The notes under the pieces are model-generated. The model had not been told where the DNA came from, searched no databases, and saw only the letters and a list, made by a program, of their open reading frames with translations. From an uncultured Planctomycetaceae bacterium (lineage in GTDB: Bacteria; Planctomycetota; Planctomycetia; Planctomycetales; Planctomycetaceae), in assembly GCA_937916515.1 (NCBI GenBank), contig CALFSX010000091.1, forward strand, positions 22,474 through 86,473: DNA of 64,000 nucleotides, read 5' to 3'. Of the stretch, positions 17,772 to 26,190 are shown in pieces. Made by a program: the position numbers and the translations under genes. Numbering within the stretch: position 1 is the first letter of the stretch; every line of letters starts with the position of its first letter.

Positions 17772-19700
17772 ATGCAAAACACCATCAAAAAGAAAACGGC
17801 CTGTCCTCGCGATTGTCCGGACGCATGTGGCTTAATTGTAACCATCGAAAATGGGCAGGTTGTGCGTTTGCAGGGAGATCCCGATCACCCGATTACTCAG
17901 GGGTTTATCTGTCAGCGAACAAGCCGATTCCCCGATCGGCAGAATTCGCCCAGTCGCTTAAACAGGCCACTGCTGCGGCGACACAAAGGTGGCGAATTCG
18001 AAGAGATCACATGGACGGAAGCTTTGGATCTTGTCGCACAAAAGATGCTGCAGTTTCGTGAAGAATCCGGAGCCGAATCAATCGTGCATTATCGGTGCGG
18101 CGGATCGCTGGGAATCATGAAGCATGTTGGCGATTACTTTTTCGAAAAATTCGGTCCGGTCACAGTAAAAAGTGGTGACGTTTGTTCAGGCGCCGGCGAG
18201 GCCGCTCAGATTGCTGACTTCGGCGAATTTGATAGCAGCGATTACTTCGACTTTCATCATTCAAAAACGATCTTTCTGTGGGGCAAAAATGTCTTTGTCA
18301 GCAGCGTGCATCTGATCCCGGAACTGAAGAAGGCTCGAGCGAACGGAGCCAAAATTGTCCTGATCGATCCGGTGCATCATCAGACCGTTTCCATCGCCGA
18401 CATCTACGTGCAGCCGAGGCCGGGTTCTGATTCGGCCATCGCCATGGGGATCGCCCACTGGCTGTTTGCTAACAATCGTGAAGATACCGCAGCGTCTGAA
18501 TATTGCGATCATCTGGAACAGTTTCGTGAGCTGGCGTTTTCGAAATCGCTGGCTGAATGGGCGGCGATTGCAGACATTTCGCCGGAAACTCTTGTTCAAC
18601 TGGCAACTGCTTATGCGGACGGCCCAACGTGCAGCATGATTGGCTGGGGGTTGCAGCGACGTCGCCACGGTGCGGCCACTATCCGAACGATTGATGCGCT
18701 GGCAGCTGTGTCTGGCAACCTCGGAATCGCGGGCGGTGGCGCGTCGTTTTACTTTGTTCGTCGAGGAGCGTTCGATTTTAGTTTTAGTGATGCATCGCTG
18801 AAGCCGCGCAGTATTCCGGAGCCTCAGTTGGGGGCCGGAATTTTGGCGGCGAAGGATCCCGCTATTCGAATGGTCTATATCTGGGGGGCCAATCCGGTTG
18901 CCATGCTGCCGGATTCTGAAACCGTAGCACAATCGCTTCGGTCGCGAGAATTCACCGTGGTTGTTGATCCATTTCTGACGGACTCAGCCAGATGTGCGGA
19001 CCTGGTTCTGCCGACGACCACCTTTCTTGAAGAAGACGATTTTATTGGTTCCTATGGGCACCACTACCTGGCAGAACTGAAACCGGTTGTTGCACCTCCG
19101 GAAGGCGTTTTGAGCGACCATGAGATCTTTAGAGAACTATCACGTCGTCTTGGAATTGCCGAAGGGTTTGATGTTGATGCCGCTGAATGGAAGGGACGAT
19201 TGCTTAACAAGCTGAAGGCGGCTGGAGTAAACCAGGCCGATTTTGCCAAGGGGTACGTCAAAAGCCCGTTTGCAGCTGACGTGCTGTTTGCCAATCGCAA
19301 GTTCAACACGCCGTCCGGCAAAGTAAACTTGATTCACCAACTTGACGTGCAGTTAATGCAAGTTCCGCAAAAGTCTGAGCTAAAAGTGACAGCCGTCTCC
19401 ACAGGGAAATCGCAGGCTTCTCAATGGCCCGATGGTACTCAGGAAGGCCCCACGGACGCGGTTGTGCATCCTTCTGCCGCACCCAATCATAACGATGGCG
19501 ACATTGCGACGATTACAACAGGGAAAGCCAGCATGCAGGTGCGTCTAAGTTTTAATTCGAACCAACGGCCAGATGTACTGCTGATGGAAAAAGGTGGCTG
19601 GCACCTTTCCGGGCGAAGTGCCAATTCACTGATTGAAGCGGAACTGACAGACGACGGTGAATGCGCGGTCTACTATGACACGTCGGCGACGATTTCATGA
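17772..19700 (+). CDS. molybdopterin oxidoreductase with [4Fe-4S] site
   Basis: 642 residues. The N-terminus carries the iron-sulfur motif C-x3-C-x3-C-x27-C (Cys11, 15, 19 and 47: ACPRDCPDACG ... GFICQR) that defines the DMSO-reductase superfamily with a bis-MGD molybdenum or tungsten cofactor. Further marks are the SGDVCSGAGEA loop (Cys138, in the region of the metal ligand), FLWGKNVFVSSVH, VLIDPVHH, the VYIWGANPVAMLPDS block and the C-terminal molydop-binding barrel (FNTPSGKVNLI ... HPSAAPNHNDGDIATI). There is no Tat signal, so it should be cytoplasmic. No electron-transfer subunit or cofactor gene is nearby. The substrate cannot be told from sequence; thiosulfate, polysulfide, formate and biotin-sulfoxide enzymes share this layout. 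Confidence 0.92.
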   Translation: MQNTIKKKTACPRDCPDACGLIVTIENGQVVRLQGDPDHPITQGFICQRTSRFPDRQNSPSRLNRPLLRRHKGGEFEEITWTEALDLVAQKMLQFREESGAESIVHYRCGGSLGIMKHVGDYFFEKFGPVTVKSGDVCSGAGEAAQIADFGEFDSSDYFDFHHSKTIFLWGKNVFVSSVHLIPELKKARANGAKIVLIDPVHHQTVSIADIYVQPRPGSDSAIAMGIAHWLFANNREDTAASEYCDHLEQFRELAFSKSLAEWAAIADISPETLVQLATAYADGPTCSMIGWGLQRRRHGAATIRTIDALAAVSGNLGIAGGGASFYFVRRGAFDFSFSDASLKPRSIPEPQLGAGILAAKDPAIRMVYIWGANPVAMLPDSETVAQSLRSREFTVVVDPFLTDSARCADLVLPTTTFLEEDDFIGSYGHHYLAELKPVVAPPEGVLSDHEIFRELSRRLGIAEGFDVDAAEWKGRLLNKLKAAGVNQADFAKGYVKSPFAADVLFANRKFNTPSGKVNLIHQLDVQLMQVPQKSELKVTAVSTGKSQASQWPDGTQEGPTDAVVHPSAAPNHNDGDIATITTGKASMQVRLSFNSNQRPDVLLMEKGGWHLSGRSANSLIEAELTDDGECAVYYDTSATIS

Positions 19701-20114
19701 TTTGCATTGATTGTTGGTGAATTTAACCAGTGCTTCCAAACTGCCCGTGACGGAAACCTGATATATCTGCTTCAGGCGTTAGTCGCTTGCCAGCCGTCAA
19801 AGTTTGCCATCGGTTAATTTGCGAGCGTTGCGGGGCCATCGAACAGAATTGTGTGAAGCTGCGGGGGTTGTTTCTGTTAGTGGTTATGGCCGACTGCACT
19901 GGTTGCTCGGCTGGAGCGTGGCGCTACGGGGAATTAAGTAATTCGGGGGCAGCGGTGTCGATCAACGAAGCACCGAGCGGATGTGTGAGTTTGCTGACAC
20001 ATCAGGCGGGCCGCCTGTTCGACTCATTGCCCGAATTTGCAAACGATGACTACCAAGTAGGCGTCGTATTTGCAGGACCACCTCAACTTCATTCTATTGC
20101 GCACGGAAGCCGGA
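19701..20114. other. spacer with one doubtful open frame
   Basis: 414 bases between the oxidoreductase and the DUF2156-like gene. A frame at 19787-20131 could encode 114 residues with a hydrophobic stretch (LRGLFLLVVMADCTGC) resembling a lipoprotein signal, but its end overlaps the next gene and the rest resembles nothing. I leave it uncalled. Confidence 0.4.
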
Positions 20115-21155
20115 ATGCCGCTAGCAGATAACATGCAGCCGATCTTAGCGAAGCCCGCAAAACAGCGTTCAGGTTTTCTGAAGCTGCATAGCAGTGACAA
20201 TCTGTTTTCGTGGGAACAGAGAATAGAATTCCTGAAGCAATTCGGTACTCATTCTCAGCATTTCACCGCCTTGCAATCCGGCATGCAGTACTTTGACGTG
20301 CCGGGGATTGGATATCAGGCCTATATGCAAAAGTGGGGGCGTTGCATGGTGCTGGGAGACCCCGTCGCAGAACCACTCGAACACGCCGCTTTTTTGGATG
20401 AGTTTCTGCAGAAGCATGGCAACGCGTCGTTTATTCAGGTTTCTGAAGCAAACGCCAGTCACCTGCACGCCCGCCACGCATACTACGGAACTCAGTTTGG
20501 CAAAGAATTAAAGGTGCCACTCAGCGATTGGACCGTTTCCGGGAAAAGCAAAAAGTGTATTCGGAAAGCCATCAATCAGGCCGCCGAACAGGGGATCACG
20601 GTTGTTGAGAGCCCGCACGAACTAAACGTTGATGAAGTGTCTTCTCGCTGGCTGGGAACACGCAAAACGCGTCATCGTGAAATTCTGTTTATGGTTCGGC
20701 CACGCAAGATGGAGTACCGTGAAAACTGCCGTTACTTTTATGCCATGAAAGACGGCTCGCCGATTGGTTTTGCCTACTTTGATCCAGCTTATCTTAATGG
20801 CAAAGTGGTCAGCTACCTGCCGAATATTTCTCGCGGATGCCCAACATTCAAACAGGGACTTTTTTACACAATTATGGCTCACGCCATGGATTTGTTTCGC
20901 GAAGAAGGCATCAGTCACCTGGATCTGGGACTAAACCCATTGGCGTTAGACGATGTCGCCAAGCCGCACGAATGCCGAATTGTGCGATCCATCTTTGGGT
21001 GGACCTTTAAGCATTGCCTGCACTACAACTTCAGCGGTCTGCATTTCACCAAGCAGCGATTTGGCGGAAACTGGTCGCCCACATTTTACTGCCACAAAAA
21101 CACTCTGCCTGCAGTCGACATGGCTCGCATGTTAAAGCTGACTCGCGTACTGTAA
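20115..21155 (+). CDS. DUF2156/MprF C-terminal-like acyltransferase
   Basis: 346 residues from the ATG at 20115 with GGAAG nine bases before; upstream starts in the frame exist. It is a soluble double-GNAT protein of the phosphatidylglycerol lysyltransferase C-terminal type. The first half has FSAL-like FTALQSGMQYFDVPGIGYQA and CMVLGDPVAEP. The second has CIRKAINQAAEQGITVVESP, FLMVRP-like LFMVRPRKMEY, CRYFYAMKDGSPIGFAYFDP and LFREEGISHLDLGLNPLA. In MprF this domain transfers an aminoacyl group from tRNA to a lipid; here the flippase membrane part is missing, so the protein could modify a lipid or another acceptor. Specific function unproven. Confidence 0.78.
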   Translation: MPLADNMQPILAKPAKQRSGFLKLHSSDNLFSWEQRIEFLKQFGTHSQHFTALQSGMQYFDVPGIGYQAYMQKWGRCMVLGDPVAEPLEHAAFLDEFLQKHGNASFIQVSEANASHLHARHAYYGTQFGKELKVPLSDWTVSGKSKKCIRKAINQAAEQGITVVESPHELNVDEVSSRWLGTRKTRHREILFMVRPRKMEYRENCRYFYAMKDGSPIGFAYFDPAYLNGKVVSYLPNISRGCPTFKQGLFYTIMAHAMDLFREEGISHLDLGLNPLALDDVAKPHECRIVRSIFGWTFKHCLHYNFSGLHFTKQRFGGNWSPTFYCHKNTLPAVDMARMLKLTRVL

Positions 21156-21271
21156 TTCTGAGCTGAAAATGCTATTCTTCGTTAGCCGTTATGTTGAACG
21201 ACTGGCGTGTGGTGGTGCTGTCGGGCTCGCTGGTTGCACGCTTCGCACATTTTGAAAGAACTCAACCTGCT

Positions 21272-21577
21272 ATGATTATTGTTATCGCCACTGTTCAATG
21301 TAAGACCGGGCACCGTGAAGATTTTCTGGTGGAGTTCCGTAAGCTTGTTCCTGAAGTTCTGCAGGAAGATGGCTGTATTGAATACGGTCCGACAATTGAC
21401 GCAGCCACAGGTATTGGAAATCAGAGCGTTGACGAAAACCGAGTGACCATTGTTGAAAAATGGGAATCGGTGGCAGCATTGAAGGCTCATTTGGTGGCAC
21501 CTCATATGGAAGCGTACCGCCCCAAAGTAAAAGGCTTCGTGGAATCGTCGGAACTTCGAGTTCTGGAAACTGCCTGA
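21272..21577 (+). CDS. antibiotic biosynthesis monooxygenase (ABM) domain protein
   Basis: 101 residues. The ATG at 21272 (MIIVIATVQCKTGHREDFLV) is preferred over an upstream TTG at 21191 because the ABM fold starts there. The family is a ferredoxin-like dimer (YgiN type). Typical features are the first strand, the E-V-L-Q-E-D-G-C-I-E-Y turn, then TIVEKWESVAALKAHL and a final helix with HMEAYRPKVKGFV. Members oxidise quinols or polyketides without cofactors, or simply bind small molecules. It lies five bases before the DUF1853 gene and both probably share a transcript. Confidence 0.88.
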   Translation: MIIVIATVQCKTGHREDFLVEFRKLVPEVLQEDGCIEYGPTIDAATGIGNQSVDENRVTIVEKWESVAALKAHLVAPHMEAYRPKVKGFVESSELRVLETA

Positions 21578-21581
21578 AACA

Positions 21582-22466
21582 GTGAATGACTCTGCCGCGT
21601 CCAAAGCAAAACGATCTCAGGCGATTCGTGATCTGCTGTGGGTGGTGAACAGTCCTTCATTGATTGCCAATAGCGAACCGGAATGGTTCGCGGAAGCTAC
21701 GGCAATTGACCCTGATTCGATCGACGCTGACCGACTGGTTGAATTTCTAAGCGACAAAGTAACGTTTCGAGTCGGCCATTATTTTGAAGACCTGGTTCAT
21801 TTCTATTTGCAGTATTGTTGCAAGTATGAAATTCTGGCCAGAAGTCTTCAGTTGCAGGATGGCAGCCGCACCATTGGAGAATTGGATTTCGTATTTCGCG
21901 ATGCTGTCGGTAAAACGTGGCACGTGGAAACGGCTGTGAAGTTCTATCTGCACTATCCGAAGCAGAATCACACCGGCAGCCACTTTGTGGGACCGAATTC
22001 AGCTGACACTTTCGAACGCAAAACGGAACGATTGTTTGAGCATCAGTTGCCACTTAGTTCTCAACAGAGCATCGCTATCGACTGCCGAGCGGCCTATGTG
22101 AAAGGACGCATCTTCTATCATCGAAGCTCTGGCGATCACGTTGTGCTGCCATCTTTGCTTTCAGAATCACACTTGCAAGGGGCGTGGATTTGGCAGTCGG
22201 AACTTGATCAGTTATTCGAAATTGAAGACGCGCTATCGAACGCCGGGCGGTTTCGGATTCAACCGAAACCATACTGGCTGTCCGATGATCAGGTCGACTT
22301 TGGCTGTGCCGATCTGCTGACCGCAGCGGAAATGAACGCGCTGCTACTTCGTCATTTTGAAACAGATCATCGTCCCAGATTGATCAGCGTTCTTGACGCC
22401 AGCGAATCAGCGTTACACGAAAAACAACGAATCTTTGTGGTGGATAACTCGTGGCCAGAAAAGTGA
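21582..22466 (+). CDS. DUF1853 family protein (PD-(D/E)XK-like)
   Basis: 294 residues, GTG start just after the ABM gene stop. The central part shows the DUF1853 signature: FRVGHYFEDLVHFYLQY, then TIGELDFVFRDAVGK, then WHVETAVKFYLHY. The pattern G-E-L-D ... H-V-E-x-x-V-K-F resembles the E/D ... E-x-K metal site of PD-(D/E)XK nucleases, so a nuclease-like activity is possible but unproven. The C-terminal half contains the conserved P-Y-W-L region (QPKPYWLSDDQ). It is cytoplasmic, with no signal peptide. The family has no assigned role that I know of. Confidence 0.85.
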   Translation: MNDSAASKAKRSQAIRDLLWVVNSPSLIANSEPEWFAEATAIDPDSIDADRLVEFLSDKVTFRVGHYFEDLVHFYLQYCCKYEILARSLQLQDGSRTIGELDFVFRDAVGKTWHVETAVKFYLHYPKQNHTGSHFVGPNSADTFERKTERLFEHQLPLSSQQSIAIDCRAAYVKGRIFYHRSSGDHVVLPSLLSESHLQGAWIWQSELDQLFEIEDALSNAGRFRIQPKPYWLSDDQVDFGCADLLTAAEMNALLLRHFETDHRPRLISVLDASESALHEKQRIFVVDNSWPEK

Positions 22467-22477
22467 CCCGCTGCAAA

Positions 22478-22551
22478 TTGCCGTAGGGTGGGCGTCGCCC
22501 ACCAATTACTTTGTGTTGTTGTGTCTGGTGAGCGGTGCCCGCCCTACATGT
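22478..22551. repeat. GTAGGGTGGGC hairpin repeat
   Basis: A long imperfect palindrome: GTAGGGTGGGCGTCGCCCACC on the left (with its own inner hairpin GGTGGGCGTCGCCCACC) and GGTGAGCGGTGCCCGCCCTAC on the right. It lies between two convergent genes, directly after the DUF1853 gene and just before the end of the peptidase gene. It resembles REP-type elements found in many bacteria and may act as a bidirectional transcription stop or mRNA stabiliser. Confidence 0.75.
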
Positions 22552-22553
22552 TT

Positions 22554-25500
22554 TTAGTCGCGAGATCCGGGCGTTACCTTCATGGTGATTTCTTTGCCGT
22601 TACGTTGCACGGTGATTTCGACTTCCTGCCCGATCTTGAGTGCTTCAATCGCGTAAGTGTAGTCGTAAATGTTCTCAATGGCCTTGCCGGCAAGTTTCAC
22701 AATAACGTCGCCGCCTTTCACGCCAGCAGCATCTGCGGGGCCACCCTTGGCGACACCCGAAAGCTGAACTCCCTTAGTGTCGGTTTCTGCATAGTCCGGA
22801 ATCGACCCCAGATAAGCTCTCAGGTTGGCTCGACGCTGACCGTCGGCTGGCTTTTCCTGCATCACGTATTCGGGCATTTTCTTACGACTGATCAATTCGT
22901 TCAGCACGATTGTCATGAACCTGGAAATCTGGGAAATGCCTTCGTAGTTGATCTTTTCGGGAGTGTCTCGTGGCGTGTGGTATTCGCCATGATTTCCTGT
23001 AAACGCCGACAGGATGGGAACACCATGCATAAAGAAAACGCTGGCGTCGGTCGGGAGATAGCTGTCATCCTGTAACGTAATCGGCAGACCTGCGGGCACG
23101 TTGGCTTGTTCAATAATCTGCTGCCAATCGGTTGAAGATCCGATTCCCTGTAGCACCAGTTTTTCCTGCATACGGCCGACCATGTCCATGTTCAGGCAGG
23201 CTGCAATGTACAAATGCAGGCCTCCGGTGTTCGGGCCGGATCGATCATCGCTTTTTTTGTCATCGCTCTTCTTATCAGCGTCGGCAGCATTCCCGGGCTC
23301 TGCGTCTTTGTCGGTCTCAGTTTCTGGTGGCTGCTCAAATGCGGCAGCGTGTTGAGAAAACATGGTCTCCATCTGCTTAACATAATGACTGGACCCCAGC
23401 AGCCCAAGTTCTTCACCAGACCAGGCAGCAAACACAACATCGCGTTTGCCCTGCAAAGTGCTATTGTCTTTTGCTCGCGACATCGCTTCCGCAATCTGAA
23501 GCATCGCGGCTACTCCCGATGCATTGTCGTCGGCACCGAAATGTATGTTGGTTTGTTCGTCGTCCTTCGCCAGAGAATTTGCACTGGGGCCGGCGCCCAG
23601 GTGATCGATGTGTGCTCCCACGACGATGATCTCGTGAGCCGGGCTGTCGCTGACCTGCAATCGGCCCAGCACATTGCGGCCCGTTTTCTTTTCCTGCTGA
23701 ATATCAATTTGTGCAGAAACCTGCAGTTGTTTTACTGGGAATCCCATGGCGGGCTCACCGCCGTCAAGGCGAGCCTGAACGGCCTTGATGTCTTTGTTCA
23801 TGGACTGCATCCAGCGACTGGCGACGTCGTTGCTGACGCTTACAACCGCCAGACTGGTGCCAGCCAATGATCCATCAAACTGCAGGGGCACAAGTTCGTT
23901 CTTAGCTCCCGATGTTGGTCCGCTTACCAGGATCAGTCCGCGAGCACCCAGATCTCTGGCCTTCATCGCTTTAAATCGCAAGCTGCTGAAGCTGTTCAGG
24001 TATTGCCGCTGTTCCGCCGATACTTCTTCGGGCATGAACCGAAAGCACATCACCCATTTGTCTTTCACGTCAAGGTGTACGTAAGAATCGTATTCCTCGA
24101 AACCTTCACCTGCCGGAGCCTGTATTCCGTACCCGGCGAAGACTACATCTGCTGGTTCAAACTTTCCGGTTTTGGAAAAGACCAGCGGCCGCCAGTCTTT
24201 ATTAAGTTCCAGTGTTTCATCGCCGACGGTGAATTGGTTGTCAGGGCCAGCGGAAACTCCGGATGTGAATTCGAATTCCTGAAACCATGTGTCGTCGTCT
24301 CCAGCAGGCTCCAGGCCCAATGTTTCCAGGTAGAGTGCGACGTAATTTGTCGCCAGCTTTTCGCCTTTGGTGCCTGTCAGTCGTCCCTGCAGTTGAGGTC
24401 GGCATAGATATTCTACGTGCCGCACGGCGTCCGCAGGAGCGAAGTCTGTTCTGGCGCCCGGTGCAAGTCCGGTCGCTGCACTTGCCATGTTTTTCGCGGT
24501 GCCGCCATTGTCGGGCGCAAGTCCCAGCAGCTTCAACGCCTGTTGATGGTTCCATTCAGCGATGAAAATCTGTGACTGGCTGTTTGTTGTTCGGTTCGTT
24601 GTCCACGAAAGCTGCTTACCGTCGGGAGTAAACACGGGAAGGCCATCGAAGCCTGGCGTGTGAGTGATTCTGACGGGATCTTTCTGGCCTTCGGTGTCTA
24701 CGATGTAGCATTCGAAGTTGGCGAATCCGTGAAGGTTGGTTGTGAAGATCAGGTACTGGCCGGAAGGATGATAAAACGGAGCCCACGACATCACTCCCAG
24801 GTTAGTTAGTTTTTTGACGTCGGAACCGTCGATGGCCATGGTCATGATTTCTGCCGTTGCGCCGTTTTCAGAAAAGCGACGAAAGCAGATTCTTGAACCA
24901 TCGGGAGAAAAGAACGGTCCACCATCGTAGCCGGGAGAATTGGTGAGTCGTCGCACGTTCGTTCCGTCAGCATTCATGACGTAGATTTCGTTGGCCCACG
25001 CAGGATCGCGTTCGAACAATTCCTGTTGCTCTGGCGTCAAGCTGGTTTCGAACGCAGAACGGTTGGATGCGAAGGCGATCAGCTTTCCGTCCGGCGACCA
25101 CGAACCTTCTGCGTCATAGCCTTTTGTGTTTGTAAGATTTCGGTATTCACCGGTGGCCAGGTCCTGTTCGAAGATGTCGTAGAAGTTGTCGTAGTCCCAC
25201 GAATAGCGGCGTTCTTTCCCGGATGCTCGCAGGTCAATTTCTTCCTGCTGTTCCGCTTTTGCATCGGGGTCATCCTGAGTTGATGCGAACATGACTTTCG
25301 AACCATCGGGATGTATCCACGCACAGGTTGTTTTCCCGAGTCCGGGTGAAATCTGACGAGTGGCTCCCGTATCGCGATCCAGTACATAAATCTGGAAGAA
25401 CGGATTTCCTTCGAAGCGTTCGCTTTGGAAAACCATTTGGCGACCGTCCGCACTGAAGTAGCCTTCACCAGCTCGGCGACCTTCGTAAGTCAGCTGTCGA

Positions 25501-25649
25501 GTCCGCGATAGCAGTCGCCCTTCCAGCCTGGCCGCTGCGGCCGGGTCGGTTTCAGTGATGTCTGGGTCCTGAGCGTTCAGCGCATTCGGCAGGCACGTAA
25601 AGACGTTCAAAACTGACGCGGCAATGATCAGTGGGAACAAGTTTTTCAC
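22554..25649 (-). CDS. secreted M28 aminopeptidase with TolB-like propeller and PDZ
   Basis: 1031 residues from the GTG at 25649 (GGAG 12 bases upstream). A longer open frame upstream only translates a repeat. The order is: signal peptide (LFPLIIAASVLNVFTCLPNA, then LNAQ); six-blade WD40-like/TolB propeller (FSADGRQMVFQSER, WSPDGKLIAFASNR, FSPDGSRICFRR, FTPDGKQLSWTTNR, about 60-420); PA-like insert; M28 zinc peptidase with VVGAHIDHLG, HFGADDNASGVAAML, AAWSGEELGLLGS, NMDMVG and GEYHTPRDTPEKI, giving the His, Asp, Glu-Glu, Asp and His ligands; then a C-terminal PDZ (SGVAKGGPADAAGVKGGDVI). An acidic Lys/Asp linker (DADKKSDDKKSDDRSG) interrupts the peptidase domain. It likely degrades peptides outside the cytoplasm. 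Confidence 0.95.
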   Translation of the reverse strand: MKNLFPLIIAASVLNVFTCLPNALNAQDPDITETDPAAAARLEGRLLSRTRQLTYEGRRAGEGYFSADGRQMVFQSERFEGNPFFQIYVLDRDTGATRQISPGLGKTTCAWIHPDGSKVMFASTQDDPDAKAEQQEEIDLRASGKERRYSWDYDNFYDIFEQDLATGEYRNLTNTKGYDAEGSWSPDGKLIAFASNRSAFETSLTPEQQELFERDPAWANEIYVMNADGTNVRRLTNSPGYDGGPFFSPDGSRICFRRFSENGATAEIMTMAIDGSDVKKLTNLGVMSWAPFYHPSGQYLIFTTNLHGFANFECYIVDTEGQKDPVRITHTPGFDGLPVFTPDGKQLSWTTNRTTNSQSQIFIAEWNHQQALKLLGLAPDNGGTAKNMASAATGLAPGARTDFAPADAVRHVEYLCRPQLQGRLTGTKGEKLATNYVALYLETLGLEPAGDDDTWFQEFEFTSGVSAGPDNQFTVGDETLELNKDWRPLVFSKTGKFEPADVVFAGYGIQAPAGEGFEEYDSYVHLDVKDKWVMCFRFMPEEVSAEQRQYLNSFSSLRFKAMKARDLGARGLILVSGPTSGAKNELVPLQFDGSLAGTSLAVVSVSNDVASRWMQSMNKDIKAVQARLDGGEPAMGFPVKQLQVSAQIDIQQEKKTGRNVLGRLQVSDSPAHEIIVVGAHIDHLGAGPSANSLAKDDEQTNIHFGADDNASGVAAMLQIAEAMSRAKDNSTLQGKRDVVFAAWSGEELGLLGSSHYVKQMETMFSQHAAAFEQPPETETDKDAEPGNAADADKKSDDKKSDDRSGPNTGGLHLYIAACLNMDMVGRMQEKLVLQGIGSSTDWQQIIEQANVPAGLPITLQDDSYLPTDASVFFMHGVPILSAFTGNHGEYHTPRDTPEKINYEGISQISRFMTIVLNELISRKKMPEYVMQEKPADGQRRANLRAYLGSIPDYAETDTKGVQLSGVAKGGPADAAGVKGGDVIVKLAGKAIENIYDYTYAIEALKIGQEVEITVQRNGKEITMKVTPGSRD

Positions 25650-25718
25650 CAGAGAAGCTCCAGATTTTATTGATAGCCCAGTGTTTACCGGGCGGTATTT
25701 CCAAACATGCAGAACCTT

Positions 25719-25852
25719 AGCAGGGACGTCGCCCTTGCCCCAGTGGCGTGGCCTGCGACACGACGTGGAACGTTCAAATCGCCGAGCCGCTCCGTTGTCG
25801 CTAAGAGAATTGTGCTCGCATCGTGCGGGCATCATTTTTAGTAAGACTCTAG
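25719..25852 (+). repeat. dispersed element A copy
   Basis: Diverged head (TTAGCAGGGACGTCGCCCTTG), then CCCAGTGGCGTGGCCTGCG, CGTTCAAATCGCCGAGCCGC, TCCGTTGTCGCT and the tail TCGTGCGGGCATCATTTTTA, ending GTAAGACTCTAG. The head lies 70 bases upstream of the peptidase start on the other strand. This copy shows the complete A layout, with a hairpin at each end. Confidence 0.88.
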
Positions 25853-26190
25853 CGGACGCAACGTGTGTGCGGTCTGCGGCAGGCGATTATCCCGCAACGT
25901 CATTATAGGTGTTGCGACCTCCGCTGCCACTCGCACGCCGGTTTGCCTGAACTTCTTCGCCAAGCCCCCAGCTTATTCAAACGGCAAGGCCTGGCTGACA
26001 GCTGTTGTTGATACCGGCAGAAAAATGTCTATCGCCTGTCAGATCAACGGCAGTTCCTGCTGAATATCGAAAAGTTCCGGCAAGATTGTTGACGATCCTT
26101 GAAATGTCAGATGGACCACCAATTCGGCCGCAAATGCGATTCTCGCTGTTGTTGCCCGCATTGAAATAGCTTCGCAGAAAGGAAGTCACC
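25853..26190. other. spacer upstream of the Cys-rich lipoprotein
   Basis: 338 bases with no gene visible on either strand. It separates two divergent transcription units and must hold the promoter of the gene at 26191. GAAAGGAAGT (26177-26186) is that gene's ribosome-binding site. Confidence 0.45.

Noticed and set aside
25650..25835. Extended N-terminus of the M28 peptidase
   Set aside because: The extension translates element A; the GTG at 25649 has a Shine-Dalgarno and begins a proper signal peptide.
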